Assembly: GCF_015356755.1 (NCBI RefSeq)
Contig: NZ_JADFCO010000061.1
Location: 96,169 to 160,168 of the forward strand
From: Nonlabens antarcticus
GTDB taxonomy: Bacteria > Bacteroidota > Bacteroidia > Flavobacteriales > Flavobacteriaceae
Length of the DNA stretch: 64,000 nucleotides
Direction of reading: 5' to 3'
Shown here: positions 35,017-44,323 of the stretch, one piece after another
Layout of the letters: every line of letters starts with the position of its first letter
How positions within the stretch are numbered: position 1 is the stretch's first letter
Notes under the pieces: model-generated
The model's input: the letters and a program-made list of their open reading frames with translations, nothing else
What the model was told of the DNA's origin: nothing
Database searches by the model: none
Position numbers and translations under genes: made by a program

Positions 35017-38000
35017 ATGAATTACCCATTAATGAATAAAAATAACATTCTTTTATTAGTTGGCCTTTTGATTATAAGCAGTTGTGCGAGTTACAAAGCA
35101 CAGTATAAAGATGATGAAAAAGGACCGGCTTACAATCCTAATATTTCAGAAATTGAAAAGAGCTTTTACCTTATAGGTGATGTAGGTTATTCTCCCATAG
35201 GTGGTAAAAGTGATGGGCTGCTGTCTTTAGAGAGCTATCTAAATACAGTACAGGAGAAAAAGCAGGACTATCTGGTATTTTTAGGAGACAATATTTATCC
35301 AGTAGGGATGCCAGCAGAGGGTACAGAGTTTCGTCCTATTGCAGAAAATCATTTAGACGCACAATTAGATGTCGCCAAGGATTTTAATGGCAGGACCATC
35401 TTTATTCCTGGAAACCATGATTATTATAGCGAGAATCTTGTTAATGTAGAGCGGGAGAAAAAATATATAGAGGAGTATCTAAAGGATGAAGACATCTGGG
35501 AGCCTAAAGTGGGTTGTCCTATAGAAAGTAAAGAATTAGGCGAGGATGTACAATTATTGATTATCGATAGCCAGTGGTTTTTATCTAAATGGGATAAAAT
35601 CCCCACGATAAATTCTGACTGTGATCAGATTAAAACAAGAGATGCATTTTTTCTAGAGATAGAAAACGAATTCAAAAAAAATCAAGATAAAACGATCGTC
35701 GTTGTCATGCATCATCCCGTTTTTACTAACGGTGTACACGGTGGACAATACGCTGCGATAAAACATTTATTCCCTACACAAAGCGATATTCCCGTGCCAG
35801 TTCTTGCTTCACTGGCAAGCTTGATAAGAACTAGTGGCGGTGTGAGTGCTCAGGATAATCAAAACAAAAGGTATAAGGAACTTGCAGATCGTATGGCCGC
35901 ACTGGCGATATCATCTAAGGCGCCGCGTATCATTTTTGCAAGCGGTCATGAACATAGTCTACAATATATTGTAAACGATGGCGTACGTCAGATTGTTTCT
36001 GGTTCTGGCTCTAAACAGAGTTATGCGTCATTAAATAATGATGGACTATTTTCTTATGGAGGTAATGGTTTTGTGCGTATGGACGTATTGAAGGATGGCA
36101 GTTCCTGGCTGCAGTATTATGGATTTGAAGATGGTAAACATAAGCTGCTATTCACAAAAAAGGCGATTGAAGAAACTAGGATTTACAATGTGGACTCGTT
36201 ACCTACTACATTTCCCGCTTTCGCGAAAGCGAACATATATAAAGATGACAGAACAGAAAAATCTGAAGCTTATGAAGGGTTATGGGGTAAAAAGTACCGC
36301 GATCTTTATGGCATTGAAATCAATGCAACAGTAGCTCTACTTGATACTTTGAAGGGTGGGCTAGAAGTAGTCCGGGCAGGAGGTGGTCACCAGACTAGAA
36401 CTTTAAGGTTAAAAGATAAGCAGGGAAGAGAGTACAATTTGAGAGCACTTAAAAAAAGTGCCGTCCAGTTTTTGCAAACTACCGTTTTTAAGAATCAGAA
36501 TGTAAGTAGAGGTTTCACTGAAACAGCTGCCGAAGATTTGTTGTACGATTTCTATACGGCTGCACATCCCTATGGATCACTGGTAGTCCCAGAATTATCT
36601 CAAGCATTAAATATTTTTCATACAAATCCCGAAATCTATTATGTGCCTAAACAGAAAGCTCTAGGCAATTACAATTATGATTATGGCGATGAATTATATA
36701 TGCTGGTAGAACGTCCTGAAGAAAAACATAAGGAACTAGAAAGTTTTGGGAAACCAGACGATATAGAAAGTACAGCTGATGTTTTTGAACGTTTGCGACG
36801 TGATGAGAAATATAAAATTGATGAAAGTTCCTATGTGCGTGCGCGCATGTTTGATATGTTGATAGGAGACTGGGACAGACATCAGGATCAATGGCGCTGG
36901 GCAGAGTTTGAAGAGACAGATGGAACTCATTTGTTTAAACCCATACCACGCGATCGCGATCAAGTATTTTCAAATTTTGACGGTGCAGTATTCGCTACAT
37001 TAAGAACTCTGGTGGGAATTACAAAGCAATTTGCGACCTACGGTGATGGTCTTACAAATGTAAAGTGGTTCAACACCGCTGCAATATATCTAGATAGAAG
37101 TTTAGCAAAACAAGCTGACCGGGAAGTGTGGCTCACACAAGCAAAATATATTCAAGATAATCTTACCGATGCACAAATTGAAGCCGCATTTCAAAATTTA
37201 CCCGCAGAAATTTACCCTCACAAATCCACCCAACTCATTATTTCAAGTATGAAGGAGCGCAGGAATAATATGGTAGATATTGCAGATCGCTATTATGATG
37301 TTGTTTCCCGACTTGCAATCGTAACAGGAACCGATAAAGATGACATTATTGAGGTAGATCGATTTGCAAAAGGTAAAACGAGAGTGACTGTTTATCGTAA
37401 TAAAAATGGTAAGAAAGCAGATGTGATCTTGGATCGTATATATGATCGATCAACCACTAAAGAAATATGGATATATGCTCTGGACGATGATGATATCATC
37501 CACGCTACAGGAACGGCTTCAAACCCTATCAAAGTGAGAATTATAGGTGGACAGGATAATGACACCTATGACCTAGAAGAAGGGCGGCGCATCACGCTAT
37601 TTGATCACCAGACAAGAGAAAACACTTTTGTAGACAAGGCGGGAGCTGTTAAACGTACTACAGACTCTTATAACATAAACCTCTATAATCCTAAAAAGAA
37701 TATAAAAGCATATAATGTGTTGACCCCAGCCATAGGATTTAATCCGGACGATGGAATTAGGATCGGGATTCAAAACGTTTACACCGTTGACGGGTTTAAT
37801 AGAAACCCCAACACACGAGTACATAAATTGACCGCAGGATACTTCTTTGCCACGCAAGGATACTCTATTGAATATGAAGGGGAATTTGCCGGAATATTTC
37901 GTAAAGCAAATTTATTTTTATATGGTAAGCTAACAGGGCCCAATTTTTCTGAAAACTTTTTTGGACTCGACAATGAGAGCTTTAATCCAGACAGTGATGT

Positions 38001-38757
38001 TGATTATGACTTCAACCGGGTACGTCTTAGTACATACTCCATAGGCGCTGGTACTATCTATAGGGGTGAATATGGTTCTAACTTGAAATTAAGTGCCATT
38101 TTTAGAGGTATAGAGGTAGAAGAGGACAACGATCGCTTCATAACAGAATATGCAGAAACTATAGATGATCCAGAATTCTTTGATAGGAAATGGTATGTTG
38201 ACGTAAATGCTACATACAACTATTCTTCCTATGACAATCCTTTGAATCCATCTCGAGGGATGATATTTGAATTTGACAATGGCTTCATTGGAAACCTACA
38301 GGAATCAGAAGATATTTTTTATTACTTTAAACCTAAGTTAGGTTTTTATAACTCTATTACCACGGATCGGAAATTGGTCTTGCGAACTCTTACTCAAGCA
38401 CATGTGATTTTGGGTGATGATTTTGAATTTTATCAAAGTGCACAGCTAGGTCAGAATAATGGACTGCGAGGGTATAGAACCCAGCGATTTTCTGGTGAAA
38501 GTTCTTTTGCAGGAACGGTGGATCTGCGTTATAGTTTTGGCGAATTCAAAACCGGCTTGATTCCTATTCAGATAGGGCTATTCGGTGGTGGGGATGTAGG
38601 TCGCGTGTGGAACGATGAGGTGAGCAGCAAACGCTGGCACAACGATTATGGCGGCGGTATCTGGATAAATTCTGCTGAAGCTATTGGAGCAACATTTAAT
38701 TTGTTCCATGGAGAGGATGGAACGCGATTTAGTTTTCAGGTAGGGTTTAATTTCTAG
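35017..38757 (+). CDS. Giant lipoprotein: metallophosphoesterase fused to outer-membrane barrel
   Basis: 1246 residues; ATG 35017 (or 35032) is preferred over the TTG at 34999. A lipoprotein signal ends LIISSC (about Cys24). Residues about 50-340 are a calcineurin-like phosphoesterase with GDVGY, FLGDNIYP, IPGNHDYY, VVMHHPVF and ASGHEHSLQ. Residues about 410-750 are helical and unassigned. The last 330 residues alternate barrel strands and end SFQVGFNF, like Omp85/D15 surface antigens. Residues 401-405 (AFAKA), encoded by the palindrome, lie in the linker after the esterase. The combined enzyme and barrel suggest surface phosphate scavenging or outer-membrane work, unproven. Divergent from the HD-PycTM gene across 26 bp. 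Confidence 0.85.
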   Translation: MNYPLMNKNNILLLVGLLIISSCASYKAQYKDDEKGPAYNPNISEIEKSFYLIGDVGYSPIGGKSDGLLSLESYLNTVQEKKQDYLVFLGDNIYPVGMPAEGTEFRPIAENHLDAQLDVAKDFNGRTIFIPGNHDYYSENLVNVEREKKYIEEYLKDEDIWEPKVGCPIESKELGEDVQLLIIDSQWFLSKWDKIPTINSDCDQIKTRDAFFLEIENEFKKNQDKTIVVVMHHPVFTNGVHGGQYAAIKHLFPTQSDIPVPVLASLASLIRTSGGVSAQDNQNKRYKELADRMAALAISSKAPRIIFASGHEHSLQYIVNDGVRQIVSGSGSKQSYASLNNDGLFSYGGNGFVRMDVLKDGSSWLQYYGFEDGKHKLLFTKKAIEETRIYNVDSLPTTFPAFAKANIYKDDRTEKSEAYEGLWGKKYRDLYGIEINATVALLDTLKGGLEVVRAGGGHQTRTLRLKDKQGREYNLRALKKSAVQFLQTTVFKNQNVSRGFTETAAEDLLYDFYTAAHPYGSLVVPELSQALNIFHTNPEIYYVPKQKALGNYNYDYGDELYMLVERPEEKHKELESFGKPDDIESTADVFERLRRDEKYKIDESSYVRARMFDMLIGDWDRHQDQWRWAEFEETDGTHLFKPIPRDRDQVFSNFDGAVFATLRTLVGITKQFATYGDGLTNVKWFNTAAIYLDRSLAKQADREVWLTQAKYIQDNLTDAQIEAAFQNLPAEIYPHKSTQLIISSMKERRNNMVDIADRYYDVVSRLAIVTGTDKDDIIEVDRFAKGKTRVTVYRNKNGKKADVILDRIYDRSTTKEIWIYALDDDDIIHATGTASNPIKVRIIGGQDNDTYDLEEGRRITLFDHQTRENTFVDKAGAVKRTTDSYNINLYNPKKNIKAYNVLTPAIGFNPDDGIRIGIQNVYTVDGFNRNPNTRVHKLTAGYFFATQGYSIEYEGEFAGIFRKANLFLYGKLTGPNFSENFFGLDNESFNPDSDVDYDFNRVRLSTYSIGAGTIYRGEYGSNLKLSAIFRGIEVEEDNDRFITEYAETIDDPEFFDRKWYVDVNATYNYSSYDNPLNPSRGMIFEFDNGFIGNLQESEDIFYYFKPKLGFYNSITTDRKLVLRTLTQAHVILGDDFEFYQSAQLGQNNGLRGYRTQRFSGESSFAGTVDLRYSFGEFKTGLIPIQIGLFGGGDVGRVWNDEVSSKRWHNDYGGGIWINSAEAIGATFNLFHGEDGTRFSFQVGFNF
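36217..36230. repeat. Palindrome GCTTTCGCGAAAGC, copy 9 (genic, AFAKA frame)
   Basis: Perfect core in the giant lipoprotein gene, between the phosphoesterase and the following domain. Confidence 0.95.
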
Positions 38758-38837
38758 TTTAGAAATAACTCATAAGTAAACCATAAAGCATAAAAACGAA
38801 TTTGATTATTTATTTTTGTGACATCATCAAATAGGCT

Positions 38838-39029
38838 ATGCTCAACCCCAGATCTGGTATTTTATTAATTGCCCTAGGTAGTATTATTGTCATTGCAGGA
38901 ATAGCAATGTACATCTTTGAAATTTTTGGTTATACTGGTATGATACTTATTGGTGTTGCTGTAGAGCTCTATGGAGGTATTACGTTTCTAAGACATTTGA
39001 GAAAGAACAAGAACAAAAAACAGCAGTAA
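38838..39029 (+). CDS. Small membrane protein with two transmembrane helices
   Basis: 63 residues: hydrophobic helices at about 7-28 and 31-50 and a strongly basic tail (RHLRKNKNKKQQ), so the C-terminus is likely cytoplasmic. No family recognised. A TATTTTTG box (TAnnTTTG type) lies 20 bp before the ATG. It follows the giant lipoprotein gene after 80 bp, with its own probable promoter. Confidence 0.6.
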   Translation: MLNPRSGILLIALGSIIVIAGIAMYIFEIFGYTGMILIGVAVELYGGITFLRHLRKNKNKKQQ

Positions 39030-39161
39030 AGTTTTAAATACTCGAGAGTCTACTTCAAGTGATCATAATCAGTACAAGCACTTTGCTTGATCATTCTTTA
39101 AAATATTAAAGAATAAAATTTACTTTAAGAATATAAGTTTCTATAAAACATAGGGTTTCAT

Positions 39162-39192
39162 AAAAAAGCCGTTCCATAAAATGGAACGGCTT
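39162..39192 (-). terminator. Terminator of the dps gene
   Basis: Arms 39166-39177 and 39181-39192 (12 bp, AAGCCGTTCCAT and complement) around AAA. Read on the minus strand it is followed by T residues; on the plus strand a weaker T-run also follows, so it may act both ways. Confidence 0.9.
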
Positions 39193-39215
39193 CAATTTTT
39201 TCAAAAAAAGATTTC

Positions 39216-39707
39216 TTAGATCGCTTTATGTTTGTCGCTAGATTTCATTCTCCAAGCGTCTAACATCCAGCTTGTTGTTTCTAACTGGCGTATATAAGCA
39301 CCTATTAAATCAATCGTTCCTTCATCTTCCGCCTTTCCTGCAGCATCTACAACTTTGGACATCTGCTCTAAAAGAATGGCGTGATCATCTAATAGGTTAT
39401 CGACCATTTGCTTGTCCGCAAGATCAGATTTAGTTTCCTTAATACTAGACATTTTGATATAATCACTGTAATTTGAAGTAGGTTGAAAACGCAATGTTAA
39501 AATACGTTCTGCAATTTCATCGATCTTCATGATTGCATCATCATACATTTCTTCAAATTTGATATGTAAATCAAAAAAGTTATTCCCCACAATGTTCCAG
39601 TGGTAATTGCGTAACTTTTGATAATACATATGGTAATCTGCAAGCAAAATATTTAATTCTTTCGAGGTTAATTTTGCTTTTTCAGTATTAAAATTCAGGT
39701 AACTCAT
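39216..39707 (-). CDS. dps: Dps ferritin-like DNA-protection protein
   Basis: Twelve-mer miniferritin that oxidises and stores iron and protects DNA during starvation and oxidative stress. 163 residues with the intersubunit ferroxidase residues in NYHWN (His36) and DLHIKFEEMYDDAIMKIDEIAER (His48, Glu52-53, Asp56-57, Glu67). Length is typical. The start codon immediately follows the stop of a 42-codon ORF, with no gap, so the two may be translationally coupled. Downstream is a strong terminator. Confidence 0.95.
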   Translation of the reverse strand: MSYLNFNTEKAKLTSKELNILLADYHMYYQKLRNYHWNIVGNNFFDLHIKFEEMYDDAIMKIDEIAERILTLRFQPTSNYSDYIKMSSIKETKSDLADKQMVDNLLDDHAILLEQMSKVVDAAGKAEDEGTIDLIGAYIRQLETTSWMLDAWRMKSSDKHKAI

Positions 39708-39836
39708 TTATTTATTTTTTTCTTTATCTTTTTTATTGATATTCTCTTTTCCTAGATCAAAATCTTTTGGCTTTGATCTATCTCCCAGTTTTCCTAGAGG
39801 TTGGTCTTCCGTTTTTCTCTCAAATTTGCGTTCCAT
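39708..39836 (-). CDS. Candidate 42-residue charged protein directly before dps
   Basis: An ATG frame (39834-39836) runs 42 codons to a TAA at 39708-39710, the base before the dps ATG. The peptide begins MERKFERKTEDQPLGKLGD and ends NKKDKEKNK; it is almost entirely charged with no hydrophobic core, so probably disordered. The exact abutment with dps is the main support; coding by chance in AT-rich DNA is possible. No family recognised. Confidence 0.55.
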   Translation of the reverse strand: MERKFERKTEDQPLGKLGDRSKPKDFDLGKENINKKDKEKNK

Positions 39837-39908
39837 AATAATTCTTTTTCTAAAGATAGTAACCATCCTCAAAATTCATGACAACATCTTGTTAAATGCT
39901 GTGAACCC

Positions 39909-40778
39909 TTATTTAGTGGTAGATACGATAAAGAAGGACTCAAAATCACCATTGCTCCATTGCATCCAGATCATGGGGGCAAAACCTCTTTTTAAACTTG
40001 AGCTTGTTAGATCTAGAACCTCTTTGTGGTTGTAAGAAACGGCTAGTTCCTGTGGTTGGAGCTTCCATTCCTTTTTTTGTGGAATGTAATATTTGTTACT
40101 GGTTTTCGCTTTCGCGAAAGCGTATTCATCCACATAATATCCTACAATCGATTTTTTGTTTAGATATTTAAAATCATTCTGCCATGCCGTTTGAGGAATG
40201 AAAACATGGGCAAGAAAACATATTTGTTGCTCTATATTATCAGTAAAAATACCCAGTTGTGACAAACGTTCTTGAGTTTCTGGTTTATACAGCAACGGTA
40301 ACTGTTTTGAAATTAAGTGATCTAATTTTTTGATAAAGTAATCCCTGCGATTAGGTCCCACATAATGCGCAAGCTCAAAATTTTGAATAGCAGACAAGAA
40401 GTCAGATCGATACTGTTTTGAAGGCTCGTAGATGTAAAACTTATAAACCAACTCTACATGGATCAATTTCTTACTGGCCCGTTCTTCTAATATAAAATCC
40501 AGCTCTCCTATAGTAGCCTTTCCACGAAAGATCTGCTCATTTGCGAGAATCACATTGTAATTTGAACTTTGCTCCACACAAAACTGAAAGAAAGATTCTG
40601 CCCTTTTTCCTAATACAGTCTCTGCTGGAATATCTGGTAAATTGATTGAATCTGGAGATTCTTTCAAATGGCTCAGATCTAGATGAGATAACTGGAACTG
40701 TTTTACGCCTGCCAGTTCTCCACTCCAGAAACTAGCGGTTTGATAAAATGCAAGTAATCGCCCGTAATCAGTTGCCAC
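39909..40778 (-). CDS. DUF1853 family protein
   Basis: 289 residues. The core GKATIGELDFILEE ... KKLIHVELVYKFYIYE is the DUF1853 signature. The Glu-x-Asp and Glu-x2-x-Lys spacing resembles PD-(D/E)XK nuclease folds, so a nuclease-like role is possible but not shown. Residues 220-224 (AFAKA) are encoded by the palindrome. It is last in the parA-to-DUF1853 cluster and overlaps the WbqC gene by 11 bp. Confidence 0.85.
   Translation of the reverse strand: MATDYGRLLAFYQTASFWSGELAGVKQFQLSHLDLSHLKESPDSINLPDIPAETVLGKRAESFFQFCVEQSSNYNVILANEQIFRGKATIGELDFILEERASKKLIHVELVYKFYIYEPSKQYRSDFLSAIQNFELAHYVGPNRRDYFIKKLDHLISKQLPLLYKPETQERLSQLGIFTDNIEQQICFLAHVFIPQTAWQNDFKYLNKKSIVGYYVDEYAFAKAKTSNKYYIPQKKEWKLQPQELAVSYNHKEVLDLTSSSLKRGFAPMIWMQWSNGDFESFFIVSTTK
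40108..40121. repeat. Palindrome GCTTTCGCGAAAGC, copy 10 (genic, AFAKA frame)
   Basis: Perfect core in the DUF1853 gene, Ala220 to Ala224. Confidence 0.95.
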
Positions 40779-41385
40779 GGTTGAGATTTAGATTTTTCAA
40801 ATAATCTCTCGCGCTGGGACCTAGGTTAAACAATAAATCTAAAGCAGATAAATGCTCTATAAAGCCATGTTTTTCTTGAAAAACCTGCATGTAGGTAGGC
40901 AGTTTTTCTAAGTATTCCTTTTTGGCTGTAATTAGGTAAGTAGCTAGAGAATGATTCCTGTAACTAGAGGCATATTCCCATTCTGGAGTGATATGAAGAC
41001 GATCACACAGCCAGTGCATGGTTTTTAAGTTCCAATCTGCTAATCGCTCTGGGATGATAGCATAAAGCTGCTTTAGATCGTCCTCATAGTATTCAAAGTA
41101 AGGACTATTGCGGTAAGCACTTCCTATACTTTTCATATGATTTGAAGCCCAGGATTGAGTGTTGTCAATTTCTATGCTACAATAGGCTACAGAAGAGGTA
41201 GAACCCTGATGTATTATCGGTATGTTGAGTGTTAATTTAGCATTTGCAGCAGCAATCACACAGCGGTTGCGGTAGGTTTGCTTCACAAAACTATCGTTTA
41301 TATCTATGCAGACTCGGGAGGCATTGTAAACGTGATGTAGCGTTACTACATCCATGAAATAGCTAGGATGTAGAACGAGCGACAT
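40768..41385 (-). CDS. WbqC-like family protein
   Basis: 205 residues. The opening LVLHPSYFMDVVTLHHV and the middle NSPYFEYYEDDLKQLY, then PEWEYASSYRNH and FIEHLSALDLLFNLGP, match the WbqC family first noted in O-antigen clusters. The biochemical role is uncertain. It overlaps the lepB gene by 1 nt and DUF1853 by 11 nt, so it is translated in series with both. Its place beside lepB is recurrent in Flavobacteria as I recall. Confidence 0.88.
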   Translation of the reverse strand: MSLVLHPSYFMDVVTLHHVYNASRVCIDINDSFVKQTYRNRCVIAAANAKLTLNIPIIHQGSTSSVAYCSIEIDNTQSWASNHMKSIGSAYRNSPYFEYYEDDLKQLYAIIPERLADWNLKTMHWLCDRLHITPEWEYASSYRNHSLATYLITAKKEYLEKLPTYMQVFQEKHGFIEHLSALDLLFNLGPSARDYLKNLNLNRGN

Positions 41386-42965
41386 TATTTCTTTTTAGCT
41401 TTTTGAATCTTCATAATCTTACGGACTACAAAATATATGATCAACAAAACAACAAAATAAACTAAATAGGAGGTGGGTTCACCGCTTCCATGCACCGTTG
41501 TGAAAACTCGATCCCATCGCACCATACTTGAAAATGGTTTTGTTTGATCGATACTCATCCAGACAAATACAGGTTTACCTACAACATGATTTTCAGGAAC
41601 ATAACCCCAGATGCGGCTGTCCTCACTATTGTGACGGTTATCACCCATCAACCAGTAATAATTCTGAAGGAACTTATATTCCGTTAACGCTTTTCCATTT
41701 AATAAAACTTGATTTCCTTTAAAATCAATGGTGTTTGAGATGTTCATTTCTGCTCCCTCATAAACTTCAATGATTCTTTTATAGAAATCGATGTTCTTAT
41801 AATTAATGGTAGTAGTCATTCCTTTGGCTGGAATCAGAAAAGGTTTGAAATTATCATAATCATTACCTACCATACCATCATAAGGAAAATACCGCTGTGA
41901 ACCTCCATCTGAAAATACCACTTGCTCCTTACTCACAATGTTACCCGTTGCTTCCAGCATTGCCACAGCTTCTTCTGTCGCCGCTTTTACGGTTAGACCC
42001 GGCACATCCTTTTCAACCAGCTGACCTTGCTGGAAACCGTCCGTTATCCCGTAGGATCGCATCTGTTCGTCTGTGTATTGTTCTCCCTTAGTCTCAAACA
42101 CATAAGAATGCTGGATTTTAGCACGTCCAGGTAGTTCTAAAGGTTTTCCATTGATGTGGACTTTTCCAGCGATTATAGACAGTGTGTCGCCAGGAACACC
42201 TACGCAGCGCTTAACATAGTTGGATTTTTTATCAATAGGTTTATAATGAAACTTCCCATCGTTATAGGGATATGTATTTACAGAATCTACAGGCCAGTTG
42301 AAAACGACAATATCATTACGTTTAACTTTACTCAAACCAGGCAGTCGTAGATAAGGCAATTGTGGACGATCTAAATAACTTTTAATTCCTAAAATCGGGA
42401 TGGTATCATGAACCATGGGTGCGGCAACCGGTGTCATAGGAAAGCGCGGACCATAATGAAATTTAGAAACGAACAGGAAATCTCCCGTGAGCAAACTTTT
42501 TTCTAATGAAGGTGTTGGGATAATAAAAGGTTGCATCACATAGGTATGAACTATGGTAGCAGCAACAATAGCAAATAATATGGAACTGGTCCACTCGCCA
42601 GAACTGGTGCGAGGTTTCAAAGACCTGTTCTCAATGTAAACCAGCGGTTGAGTGTAGTTTACGTAATACAAATAGAGTCCGCCAGTTAACACGGCCAAAG
42701 CTGTGTCTAAAGCACGGTTGTATCCAAAAGATCTTAGTGTCTCTACCCAGATGACCATAAACATGATCAGGTTTACGACGGGAAGAAAAAGTAGCACCGT
42801 CCACCATACTGGACGATTAATGATTTTCATTAAAATAACAGCATTGTAAACGGGTACGAAAGCTTCCCAAGCATTTCTACCTGCTGCTTTATAAAATTTC
42901 CAAGTTCCCGCACCGTGTACGATTTGTAGTATGATAAATAGGATTAACCAACCTGTCCAACTCAT
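41385..42965 (-). CDS. lepB: Signal peptidase I, long Bacteroidota form
   Basis: Removes signal peptides from exported proteins at the inner membrane. 526 residues, longer than Escherichia coli LepB (324), as usual in this phylum. Several N-terminal hydrophobic segments (residues 1-105) precede the catalytic part: Ser153 in PTPSLEKSL, Lys252 in NYVKRCVGVPGD, and MGDNRHNSEDSR near 440. A C-terminal membrane helix (about 500-520) follows. It lies between dapB and the WbqC gene in a cluster of housekeeping genes. Confidence 0.93.
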   Translation of the reverse strand: MSWTGWLILFIILQIVHGAGTWKFYKAAGRNAWEAFVPVYNAVILMKIINRPVWWTVLLFLPVVNLIMFMVIWVETLRSFGYNRALDTALAVLTGGLYLYYVNYTQPLVYIENRSLKPRTSSGEWTSSILFAIVAATIVHTYVMQPFIIPTPSLEKSLLTGDFLFVSKFHYGPRFPMTPVAAPMVHDTIPILGIKSYLDRPQLPYLRLPGLSKVKRNDIVVFNWPVDSVNTYPYNDGKFHYKPIDKKSNYVKRCVGVPGDTLSIIAGKVHINGKPLELPGRAKIQHSYVFETKGEQYTDEQMRSYGITDGFQQGQLVEKDVPGLTVKAATEEAVAMLEATGNIVSKEQVVFSDGGSQRYFPYDGMVGNDYDNFKPFLIPAKGMTTTINYKNIDFYKRIIEVYEGAEMNISNTIDFKGNQVLLNGKALTEYKFLQNYYWLMGDNRHNSEDSRIWGYVPENHVVGKPVFVWMSIDQTKPFSSMVRWDRVFTTVHGSGEPTSYLVYFVVLLIIYFVVRKIMKIQKAKKK

Positions 42966-43025
42966 GCTCTAATATCTAAATTTCTTAATTCTTTCTTTCT
43001 GTTTGTGCCTGAAATAAGCAGATTG

Positions 43026-43727
43026 TTACAATCCCAAAACCTCTTTCATGCCGTAAGCTCCAGTTTTACCCACAATCCATTCTGCAGCAATAACAGCTCC
43101 TAGGGCAAAACCATCCCGACTGTGAGCAGTATGCTTTATTTCAATTTGATCTACAAGACTGTCATAAGAAACTAAATGTGTCCCTTTGACATCATCCTCT
43201 CGCAATGCTTCAATGCCTAAAGAGTCCTTTTGATTTGTGTTCCCAAGATGCCAATTCTTGTAATTAGTTTCTCCCATTATGCCTTCTGCAATTGTGATAG
43301 CCGTACCACTGGGAGCATCCTTTTTTTCTGTGTGATGTATCTCTTGTAAACTCACATTATATTCCTCAAAACCTTTCATCATAGCGGCTAGTTTTCGGTT
43401 GAGTTCAAAGAAAATATTGACGCCTAGACTAAAGTTTGACGCATGAACTAAAGCGCCGTTTTCTTGTTCTAAAAGGCTATAGATTTCTTTTATAGCGCTA
43501 TTCCAACCTGTTGTTCCACAAATGATTGGAAGGTGGTTAGTAATGCAATACTTTAAGTTATCTATAACTGCTTCTGGAGCGGTGAATTCTATTACTACAT
43601 CAGCTTTTTTAAGGTTTTCTTTATTGTCAGAACGATCAATCTTGACTACAATTTCGTGACCTCTTTGCACCGCTATTTGCTCGATGACTTTTCCCATTTT
43701 GCCGTAACCTAGAAGTCCTATTTTCAT
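43026..43727 (-). CDS. dapB: 4-hydroxy-tetrahydrodipicolinate reductase
   Basis: NAD(P)H-dependent step of lysine and diaminopimelate synthesis. 233 residues, the short Bacteroidota form. The nucleotide-binding GLLGYGKMGK is at the N-terminus, and the catalytic HHTEKKDAPSGTA holds the conserved His-His and Lys. lysA, last enzyme of the same pathway, is 18 kb away. The gene starts 2 nt after the DUF5683 stop, consistent with cotranscription from parA. Confidence 0.95.
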   Translation of the reverse strand: MKIGLLGYGKMGKVIEQIAVQRGHEIVVKIDRSDNKENLKKADVVIEFTAPEAVIDNLKYCITNHLPIICGTTGWNSAIKEIYSLLEQENGALVHASNFSLGVNIFFELNRKLAAMMKGFEEYNVSLQEIHHTEKKDAPSGTAITIAEGIMGETNYKNWHLGNTNQKDSLGIEALREDDVKGTHLVSYDSLVDQIEIKHTAHSRDGFALGAVIAAEWIVGKTGAYGMKEVLGL

Positions 43728-43729
43728 TC

Positions 43730-44323
43730 TTAAAAAGTAAAAGATAAAGCAAAACCATAACTGGTTCCAGATGCCGATTGATTGTAATCTAAATAGGGTT
43801 TAAAGCTCAAATCCCGATCCACATCAAACTGACTAAGGTGGCCATCAACATTAGCATCTATGATTTGAATAGCATAAAAAGCAGCTGCAATTAATAAGCT
43901 CAATTCCTTGTTTCGTTGTGAAACCTTTTGCGCTCTTTCTAATCCCAAGTTGCTGATAATAGGCGTGCCATCAGGGTTTGAATACTCATCATTGGAACCA
44001 CCAGCAAGTCTTATTTGGAATGCCTCCCGCAATCGATCATACTCATTGTCGTTTAGCATAAATGCATAAATAGAACCTCCTATGGCGCCATAAATCAATG
44101 GTATCTTCCAATATTTCCCATTGTAAGCCTGACCCAAACCTGGAACTACTGCGCTATAAAAAGCTGCTTTTGAGGGGCGGTTTGCATCATAAAGGTTTGC
44201 AATACTATCTTGTGTCGCTAGCAAGCGCTTCGTCTTGGCATCTACTACAATATTATCGGTAGGATCTTGCGCAATTGCAAGCCCGCTAAACAATAATAGT
44301 ATGAAGAGGCAAAACTTACCCAT
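43730..44323 (-). CDS. DUF5683 membrane-associated protein
   Basis: 197 residues with a signal peptide (1-18, ending GLAIAQ). The motif SAVVPGLGQAYNGKYWKIPLIYGAIG (about 57-82) and the following helices are the DUF5683 signature; function unknown. Two to three hydrophobic segments suggest residence in the envelope. It is cotranscribed between parB (8-nt overlap) and dapB. Confidence 0.85.
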   Translation of the reverse strand: MGKFCLFILLLFSGLAIAQDPTDNIVVDAKTKRLLATQDSIANLYDANRPSKAAFYSAVVPGLGQAYNGKYWKIPLIYGAIGGSIYAFMLNDNEYDRLREAFQIRLAGGSNDEYSNPDGTPIISNLGLERAQKVSQRNKELSLLIAAAFYAIQIIDANVDGHLSQFDVDRDLSFKPYLDYNQSASGTSYGFALSFTF

